This document shows positions 6,614 to 10,924 of a stretch of DNA of 10,924 bases, one piece after another (within the stretch, counting starts at the first letter, position 1; each line of letters opens with the position of its first letter). The notes under the pieces are model-generated. The model was not told the origin of the DNA. It searched no databases and saw nothing but the letters and a program-made list of their open reading frames with translations. Both the position numbers and the translations under genes were made by a program. The DNA comes from CAZUHK01 sp964620345 (GTDB taxonomy: Bacteria; Planctomycetota; Phycisphaerae; Phycisphaerales; Zrk34). The stretch covers positions 1-10,924 of the forward strand of contig CAZUHK010000110.1 of the NCBI GenBank assembly GCA_964620345.1, given 5' to 3'.

Positions 6614-7357
6614 ATGGCCCCATCTTTCGCAGAACTGGATTACCAGCAGACGCCGCTGGGCGAGTTGATCCTGCGTCGGCGGCGATCGCCTTCGCTGGGC
6701 GGGCGGGATGTGTTCGAGGTCACGCTCGACGGTGCGTTCCTGATGTCCAGCGTCGTGACCGCCAGCGAAGAAGCACTCGCCACGCTCGCGCTCGACGCAT
6801 GCGCCGAGCGGGCCGGCGATGTGTTGATCGGCGGGCTGGGCCTGGGCTACACCGCCGCCGCCGTGCTCCGGGCCAAACCGGTCGATCGTGTCCAGGTCAT
6901 CGAATTGCTCGAGCCGGTGATCGACTGGCATCGCCGGCGTCTGCTGCCGATGTCCGACACGCTGGAGCAAGACCCGCGCCTGCGTGTCATCCACGCCGAC
7001 TTCTTCCGCCACATCGCCGACGGCCCCGCCCCCCGCCGGTACGACGTGATCCTGCTGGACATCGACCATTCGCCCGAATCCTGGCTGCATGAATCCCACC
7101 GGTCGTTCTACTCAGCCCGGGGGCTGGCGGCCCTGGCCGCGGCGCTGCGGCCGAGCGGCATCTTCGGGCTCTGGTCGGCCCAACCGCCCTCGCCGCGGTT
7201 CATCCAGCGCTTGCAGTCCGCCTTCCAGGCCGTGGCCGAGCACCCGATCACCTACGACCATCCGATGCTGCATCAGCCCGAAACCAACGTGGTGGTGATC
7301 GCCCAACGGCCGATCGCCGCGGCGCCGCACGAGATCAACCATGAAACGCACGCTTGA
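6614..7357 (+). CDS. spermidine-synthase-like SAM-dependent transferase
   Basis: This 247-residue soluble enzyme has a Rossmann-type methyltransferase core. Visible motifs are the glycine-rich SAM loop IGGLGLGYTA (72-81), the acidic end of strand 2 (VIELLEP, E97), HADFF (127-131) for the next strand, and YDVILLDIDHSP (143-154) at motif IV. The N-terminal strand pair and the overall order match the spermidine/spermine synthase superfamily. The usual polyamine-pocket residues are not obvious and DIDHSP replaces the canonical D-x-x-D-P, so the true product may be another small molecule or the enzyme may methylate a substrate. I call it family-level only. The start is set by the GGAG at 6604-6607. 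Its last 17 bases overlap the macro-domain gene, implying co-translation. G+C is high, consistent with the host backbone. Confidence 0.85.
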   Translation: MAPSFAELDYQQTPLGELILRRRRSPSLGGRDVFEVTLDGAFLMSSVVTASEEALATLALDACAERAGDVLIGGLGLGYTAAAVLRAKPVDRVQVIELLEPVIDWHRRRLLPMSDTLEQDPRLRVIHADFFRHIADGPAPRRYDVILLDIDHSPESWLHESHRSFYSARGLAALAAALRPSGIFGLWSAQPPSPRFIQRLQSAFQAVAEHPITYDHPMLHQPETNVVVIAQRPIAAAPHEINHETHA

Positions 7358-7880
7358 CCCGCTCACCGTCGAATGCATCGAAGGCGATATCACCGATCAG
7401 CACGGCTTCGACGCCGTGGTCAACGCCGCCAACGACGCCCTGCGCCCCGGCGGGGGCGTCGCCGGCGCCATCCACCAGGCCGCCGGCCCCGAACTCGACC
7501 ACGCCTGCCGACCGCTGGCGCCGATTCAGCCCGGCCAGGCCGTCATCACCCCCGCCTTCCGACTGCCCAACCGCCACGTCATCCACTGCCTCGGGCCCGT
7601 CTACGGCGTCGACGAACCGGCCGATCAGCTCCTCGCCGCCTGCTACCGCAAGGCCCTCAAAATAGCCGACGATCACCAGCTTGAATCGATCGCATTCCCC
7701 GCGCTGTCCACCGGCGCGTTCGGCTACCCGATGCAGCCGGCGGCGCAGATCGCCCTGCGCACCGTCGCCGAGGACGCGCCCACGCTCGCGAGCGTCCGCC
7801 GGGTTCGTTTCGTCCTCTGGGGCACCGATGCCCTCGACGCCCACACCCAAGCCCTGGCCGCCATCCCGGATAACGCCTGA
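7341..7880 (+). CDS. macro-domain protein, MacroD/YmdB-like ADP-ribose binder or hydrolase
   Basis: This 179-residue single-domain protein has the full macro-domain signature: EGDIT (14-18) for adenine contact, VVNAAN (26-31), GGGVAGAIHQAAGP (37-50) for the diphosphate loop, and ALSTGAFGYP (121-130) for the second loop. MacroD-type enzymes remove ADP-ribose from acidic residues and deacetylate O-acetyl-ADP-ribose. Their loop normally reads GGGVDGAI, with the Asp supporting catalysis. Here position 41 is Ala (codon GCC), so hydrolysis may be weakened or use another route, while ADP-ribose binding should be intact. The start ATG lies inside the end of the methyltransferase gene, 17 bp before its stop frame closes; only a weak GAG precedes it. 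Assignment to the family is firm; catalytic activity is uncertain. Confidence 0.93.
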   Translation: MKRTLDPLTVECIEGDITDQHGFDAVVNAANDALRPGGGVAGAIHQAAGPELDHACRPLAPIQPGQAVITPAFRLPNRHVIHCLGPVYGVDEPADQLLAACYRKALKIADDHQLESIAFPALSTGAFGYPMQPAAQIALRTVAEDAPTLASVRRVRFVLWGTDALDAHTQALAAIPDNA

Positions 7881-7915
7881 CCCACCGCGCCATGGCGGAA
7901 AACCGAAGCGGAATC

Positions 7916-8197
7916 ATGGACAAGAAAACGAAAAAGCGCCTGCACGTCTTGAAAGACAAACTTCAGAATCGCCGCCAACAACTCGCCAGCGCCAAAAAAC
8001 AACCCAACCAGCCGCACACGATCCAGCGGTTGACCGAGCAAATCAGTACCGCCGCGTCGCGCTTGGCGTGGGGGCAGCAAGTCACCTGCGAAAACGCCCA
8101 CCGGCAGACCCGGCTTTCATCGTTTCTTTTCTTCTCCGTTTTCTGCTTCGCTAGAGGACCGCGGTCTGCCACGCGCACAGCACCACCGGCCAATTAG
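7916..8197 (+). CDS. small basic helical protein with an aberrant C-terminus
   Basis: From the ATG at 7916 the product is 93 residues. Residues 2-29 form a Lys/Arg/Gln-rich amphipathic helix (KKTKKRLHVLKDKLQNRRQQ), and residues 34-51 a second helix (TIQRLTEQISTAASRLA). A two-helix hairpin of this kind is a small conserved unknown type that I associate with Planctomycetota. From residue 52 (base 8069) the character changes to Cys, Phe, Ser and Arg with no helix pattern (SSFLFFSVFCF). I infer that the native end was lost and translation now runs into foreign or intergenic DNA up to the TAG at 8195. An upstream ATG at 7892 would add 8 residues; the one at 7916 has AGCGGA just before it. It lies 35 bp after the macro gene, same strand, and overlaps the convergent methyltransferase stop by 4 bp. 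Confidence 0.55.
   Translation: MDKKTKKRLHVLKDKLQNRRQQLASAKKQPNQPHTIQRLTEQISTAASRLAWGQQVTCENAHRQTRLSSFLFFSVFCFARGPRSATRTAPPAN
8103..8170. repeat. 8-bp perfect inverted repeat around a pyrimidine-rich tract
   Basis: GGCAGACC (8103-8110) and GGTCTGCC (8163-8170) are perfect inverted copies 52 nt apart. Between them the plus strand is strongly pyrimidine-rich (for example TTTCTTTTCTTCTCC). A short CCGG-N5-CCGG stem (8101-8113) directly precedes the T-rich part, so it could act as a terminator for the plus-strand genes. It lies at the suspected junction between backbone and the R-M module. Confidence 0.4.
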
Positions 8198-9864
8198 AAC
8201 TCGAACAATAGCGTGGGTACTGTTGCTGGGAGTCGCCTGCGCGTTTCCACCGGCGAATTAAAGTATCGGCCCAGCGCCACAATATCTTCGTGTTTCCAAG
8301 AGAAGGACGCACCCCGACGACCTCGCTCGATCAGCGACGACACATGGCCAATGACCTCGCGCTTGCTCTCATCGGCAACCCACCACGGGTAAGGCATCCT
8401 CTCAAAGTCCTTGCTCTGGATGTTCATCGTGTGATTAATCACGGTCTTGAGAATGTGATTGGCCAACGGGGACAGCAGCCATCCGATCACAAAGTAGGTC
8501 TCATCGGGTTCCGTGCCTTCGCGCGGAAAGGCACATGGAGCTCCGCTGTCCAGAACGTAGCCGGGCGGCAAGTAACGCACATTGAATCGGGAGGCAACGA
8601 GTTGCCACGTCAATCCCTCGCGGAAGAAATATGGTTGGCCGCCGACGCCGCGCAGGTACCAATTGCCCGTTCTCTTGAACGTCAGGATAGCTTCGCCGTT
8701 ATTCTCCCAGTAAATGTAGTGTGTCGGTGGCGAGTACAGCAGGGTGCCGTTCGCCTTATTGTAGGGCACATACCTCGGATCGGGTAGTTGCACCTTTGCT
8801 GGCTTCGCTCGGGTCGTTATTTGTAACCGCTTTTCAGTGTCGCCGCGCAGCTCTGCCTGACGAAGCCGATCCTCACGCTTTGCGGAGAGCTTGCCGAGCC
8901 GCGCTCTCTTCCGTTCGTACTCAACCGTTATCGGCTCCTGAACGAAACCAAACTCGTATGGTTCAAGCAGCGAGCCACCGATCTGAACTTCTCGCACGAA
9001 CAACTCATTCTTACCCGTGGTCATGCCGCTCGTCGCCACGAAATAGTCCCCCAGCAACGGGCCGCGGAACAGATCAGCCAAGTCCGGCGTCACGCCCCAT
9101 GAGAGATTGGGTGTGGCTTGGATCGCATCGACGGCCAACTCGCCCTCGGGCCGCACGACGCTGGCTGCCGTGGTGCCCTTCGTGTACTCAAGGACGACCA
9201 TCGGGTACGCGGTCTCATCCGAAAACTCATCCAGGTCGTGTAGCCGAACCGCTCCGGTCTCCATCAAGAAGTTGCGCAGTCCGGCCATGGTGGGAATGGT
9301 CAGAATGGAGTTGCCACAGATAAATACCAAGCGGCCACCTTGGCGAAGGAGTGCGATACTTGCAACGATGAAGAAGGCATACGTCTCCTTCTTGATCTTG
9401 CGACCCAAACGAGTTCCAAGGCATCGATCAAGTTCATCCTCGATCGCATGGTCGAAGGTTCCACCGAAAGGCGGATTCCCGATTACCAAATCAAATGGTT
9501 CTGCTAGTGGGTTGCCGGACCGATCTCCCGCCGCGCGGTCGAGGTAATAGCGAAAAAAATCGCCTTGGTTGAGTTGAATGGACAAGCCGGAAGAGCCCTC
9601 ATGGCGGCAGCATTCAGCCGCGCGACTGTACAAATCGCAGTCCCATTCGATGGCCTCAAGCACACGATCGGATCGTTCTTGCCCGTGCCGGTTCGCATGG
9701 TCACTGACCGCACGAATAAACGCGCCGTCCCCGCAGGACGGCTCCAGAATTCGTTCGACTCCCCGCAAGTCAATCGAGGCGGCGATCCGCGACGCCAATT
9801 CATCGGGCGTCATGAATTGGCCCATCTGCCGCTTATCTTCACGCTCGTGCTTCCTCTTTCTCAT
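8194..9864 (-). CDS. type II DNA adenine-N6 methyltransferase
   Basis: This 556-residue enzyme transfers a methyl group from SAM to adenine in the recognition site of the partner endonuclease. It has the gamma-class order: GQFMTP (15-20) before motif I, motif I LEPSCGDGAF (40-49), an acidic residue after strand 2 (AIEWD, 71-75), and motif IV IGNPPF (128-133), which is the N6-adenine signature. GGRLVFICGNS (176-186) continues the core. The C-terminal half should be a TaqI/Eco57I-like target-recognition domain (YIYWENNGEAIL, PYFFREGLTW). A highly charged helical insert lies at about residues 314-350, within the specificity half. The specificity itself cannot be read. ATG at 9864 overlaps the endonuclease stop as ATGA; Met14 (9825) is an alternative start. 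G+C is lower than the adjacent macro gene, fitting transfer. The stop overlaps the small-protein gene by 4 bp. Confidence 0.93.
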   Translation of the reverse strand: MRKRKHEREDKRQMGQFMTPDELASRIAASIDLRGVERILEPSCGDGAFIRAVSDHANRHGQERSDRVLEAIEWDCDLYSRAAECCRHEGSSGLSIQLNQGDFFRYYLDRAAGDRSGNPLAEPFDLVIGNPPFGGTFDHAIEDELDRCLGTRLGRKIKKETYAFFIVASIALLRQGGRLVFICGNSILTIPTMAGLRNFLMETGAVRLHDLDEFSDETAYPMVVLEYTKGTTAASVVRPEGELAVDAIQATPNLSWGVTPDLADLFRGPLLGDYFVATSGMTTGKNELFVREVQIGGSLLEPYEFGFVQEPITVEYERKRARLGKLSAKREDRLRQAELRGDTEKRLQITTRAKPAKVQLPDPRYVPYNKANGTLLYSPPTHYIYWENNGEAILTFKRTGNWYLRGVGGQPYFFREGLTWQLVASRFNVRYLPPGYVLDSGAPCAFPREGTEPDETYFVIGWLLSPLANHILKTVINHTMNIQSKDFERMPYPWWVADESKREVIGHVSSLIERGRRGASFSWKHEDIVALGRYFNSPVETRRRLPATVPTLLFEF

Positions 9865-10562
9865 GGCACGAATCGCATCTCCGACTGGTCAACGATAAAG
9901 GGCTCCCGCACGAACTCCCTGAACTGCTTCTTCTGCCTTCCCAGGCGATTCTCTCGGTTCGCAATCATGGATCGAAGTTGTCTCTCAAAGAGACTGAACA
10001 GTTTGTCAGCCTTCTGAGGAACCGTCAGCGATGCCCCCCTCGGGCGGCTGTCCGCCACGGCATAGAAGTCCTTTTCGCGCAACATAATCTGTCCCGGTCC
10101 CGCATCGTATGTGATGTAGTCCAGCCAATCGAGAAGGTCGATCAGATAAGCGCGATGCGAGATGCCGTCTTCGACGCTGAACTTGACGATCAACAAGTAG
10201 TACGAGTCGATGTAACGCTTGAAGAGATAATCCAGCAGCTTCTGCATCGATACTACGTTGGGTTGGCCGTTCATATCCTGAAGACCCGCCTTGACGTTGA
10301 TCGGATTGAACATCCCGTTGGACCGCACCCAGATGTCGCCCATGGAGCGCTTCTTAATCCCACCCTTTCGATCACCTTCGTATCGAGTGTCCAAGTTGAC
10401 CTTCAGGAGCGCGGCGGTTCGATCGTCCACGTAATCGGCCATGCGATGGCCCGGCTCCTTGCCGCGTATGAGTTCGGAGAAGCCGCTGTCAGACGCATGA
10501 TTAGTCCAGTAGTCGTTCGTCAACTGGACGATCTGTGATTGGAGGGAGGAATCCAGTGCCAT
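9861..10562 (-). CDS. type II restriction endonuclease, PD-(D/E)XK-like
   Basis: This 233-residue protein is co-oriented with and overlaps the adenine methyltransferase, so it is very probably the cognate endonuclease. Its core reads GDIWVRSNGMFNPINVKAG (75-93): a catalytic-type Asp (D76) followed 12 residues later by a strand ending in N89-V90-K91. This is the beta-hairpin arrangement of PD-(D/E)XK nucleases of the HincII/EcoRV kind, with Asn where Asp or Glu is usual. GQPNVVSMQKLLDYL (99-113) supplies the following helix. The remainder is mixed alpha/beta and ends with a basic helix (about 184-220). Length matches small homodimeric type II enzymes. ATG at 10562 has no clear Shine-Dalgarno but is preceded by a small inverted repeat. 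No controller (C) protein gene is present. The cleavage site cannot be predicted. Confidence 0.82.
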   Translation of the reverse strand: MALDSSLQSQIVQLTNDYWTNHASDSGFSELIRGKEPGHRMADYVDDRTAALLKVNLDTRYEGDRKGGIKKRSMGDIWVRSNGMFNPINVKAGLQDMNGQPNVVSMQKLLDYLFKRYIDSYYLLIVKFSVEDGISHRAYLIDLLDWLDYITYDAGPGQIMLREKDFYAVADSRPRGASLTVPQKADKLFSLFERQLRSMIANRENRLGRQKKQFREFVREPFIVDQSEMRFVP

Positions 10563-10563
10563 T

Positions 10564-10577
10564 CAGTAAGCATACTG
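10564..10577. repeat. small inverted repeat directly before the endonuclease start
   Basis: CAGTA-AGCA-TACTG is a 5-bp inverted repeat with a 4-nt centre. It starts 2 bp upstream of the endonuclease ATG, where a ribosome binding site would be expected. It could be an operator or an mRNA hairpin that lowers endonuclease translation. Short enough to be chance. Confidence 0.25.
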
Positions 10578-10686
10578 CTGTCGCCAGATTTATGCGAGAT
10601 CAGCACTGCGATCCGAGCGCCGGTTAACTGATTGGGGGCGAACACGGCATCGAATACCGTTCTTCGATCGGGCCGGGGCGGTGGGG

Positions 10687-10924
10687 TTAAGGGGCCGGGC
10701 GTGAGGCATTGTCGGGTGTGGGGGTTGCAGGCGACTTGGGCGGCGGCGTGGCGCGCGCCGGTGGGGGCGGGGTGGGCGACAGGATGGTGCGAAGGTCAGA
10801 AATGTTGCCGCCCCCGGAAGTGGTGGCCCGGCCGGGGGTTGGGGGGCGGCGCGAGCGTTCGGTCGTTCCGGGGCGCAAGGTTGGCGCGCGGGATCGGGGG
10901 GCGCGGGGCATTTGTAGTGATGCG
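10687..10924 (-). CDS. possible Pro-rich C-terminal end of a gene entering from the right edge
   Basis: On the minus strand a frame is open from the window edge to a TAA at 10687-10689 (about 78 residues). Third codon positions are mostly G or C. The sequence is Pro/Thr/Arg/Ala-rich and looks disordered (for example PTPPPPARATPPPKSP), with one more ordinary patch, NISDLRTILSP. No domain is visible. It may be the tail of a longer protein transcribed towards the R-M genes, or a chance frame in C-rich DNA. The 124-bp spacer 10563-10686 shows no clear promoter or terminator. Confidence 0.3.
   Translation of the reverse strand, partial: ASLQMPRAPRSRAPTLRPGTTERSRRPPTPGRATTSGGGNISDLRTILSPTPPPPARATPPPKSPATPTPDNASRPAP

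Noticed and set aside
6274..7092. Plus-strand 272-codon frame through the divergent region
   Set aside because: It is extremely Arg/Pro-rich and overlaps the spermidine-synthase-like gene in another frame. It has no domain and no ribosome binding site.
6335..7099. Minus-strand 254-codon frame opposite the SAM-dependent enzyme
   Set aside because: It is antisense to a gene with visible SAM-binding motifs and has no recognisable fold of its own.
7335..7850. Minus-strand 171-codon frame opposite the macro gene
   Set aside because: It is a Gly/Val/Asp-rich antisense shadow of a clear macro domain.

Overview
This is a GC-rich bacterial window with no rRNA, tRNA or CRISPR array. Several things suggest Planctomycetota, perhaps Phycisphaerae, but no marker gene proves it: the high G+C, the many starts without a clear Shine-Dalgarno, and a small Lys/Arg/Gln-rich helical protein of a type I associate with that phylum. 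Treat the taxonomy as a weak inference.

Layout. (1) Positions 1-365 hold the possible tail of a gene entering from the left edge, then an apparently gene-free stretch with a weak promoter. (2) Positions 366-2725 (+) hold three tightly packed genes of unknown function that look like one translationally linked operon. The third has a Cys/His pattern reminiscent of NlpC/P60-like cysteine hydrolases. (3) Positions 2744-6247 (-) hold an MFS transporter followed 21 bp later by a HelD-type RNA-polymerase-recycling motor (UvrD-like ATPase). A good TATAAT promoter lies upstream. (4) Positions 6614-8197 (+) hold a spermidine-synthase-like SAM-dependent enzyme, an overlapping macro-domain protein, and a short helical protein whose C-terminal third looks wrong. 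(5) Positions 8194-10562 (-) hold a two-gene type II restriction-modification system. The endonuclease comes first and overlaps the N6-adenine methyltransferase by 4 bp (ATGA). (6) Positions 10563-10924 hold a short spacer and the possible Pro-rich C-terminus of a gene entering from the right edge on the minus strand.

How the parts relate. Base composition is uneven. By hand count on single 60-base lines, the unknown operon (1141-1200) is about 55% G+C and the R-M block (9301-9360) about 52%, while the macro gene (7441-7500) is about 83%. The simplest reading is a host backbone (transporter, HelD, methyltransferase, macro domain, small protein) flanked by two accessory modules. The R-M module appears to have landed in or next to the 3' end of the small-protein gene.

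The best candidate for something undescribed is the 366-2725 operon. Two further points deserve attention. The macro domain has Ala where MacroD-type hydrolases usually have Asp, and the endonuclease has an Asn-Val-Lys where a PD-(D/E)XK enzyme normally has Asp/Glu-X-Lys.
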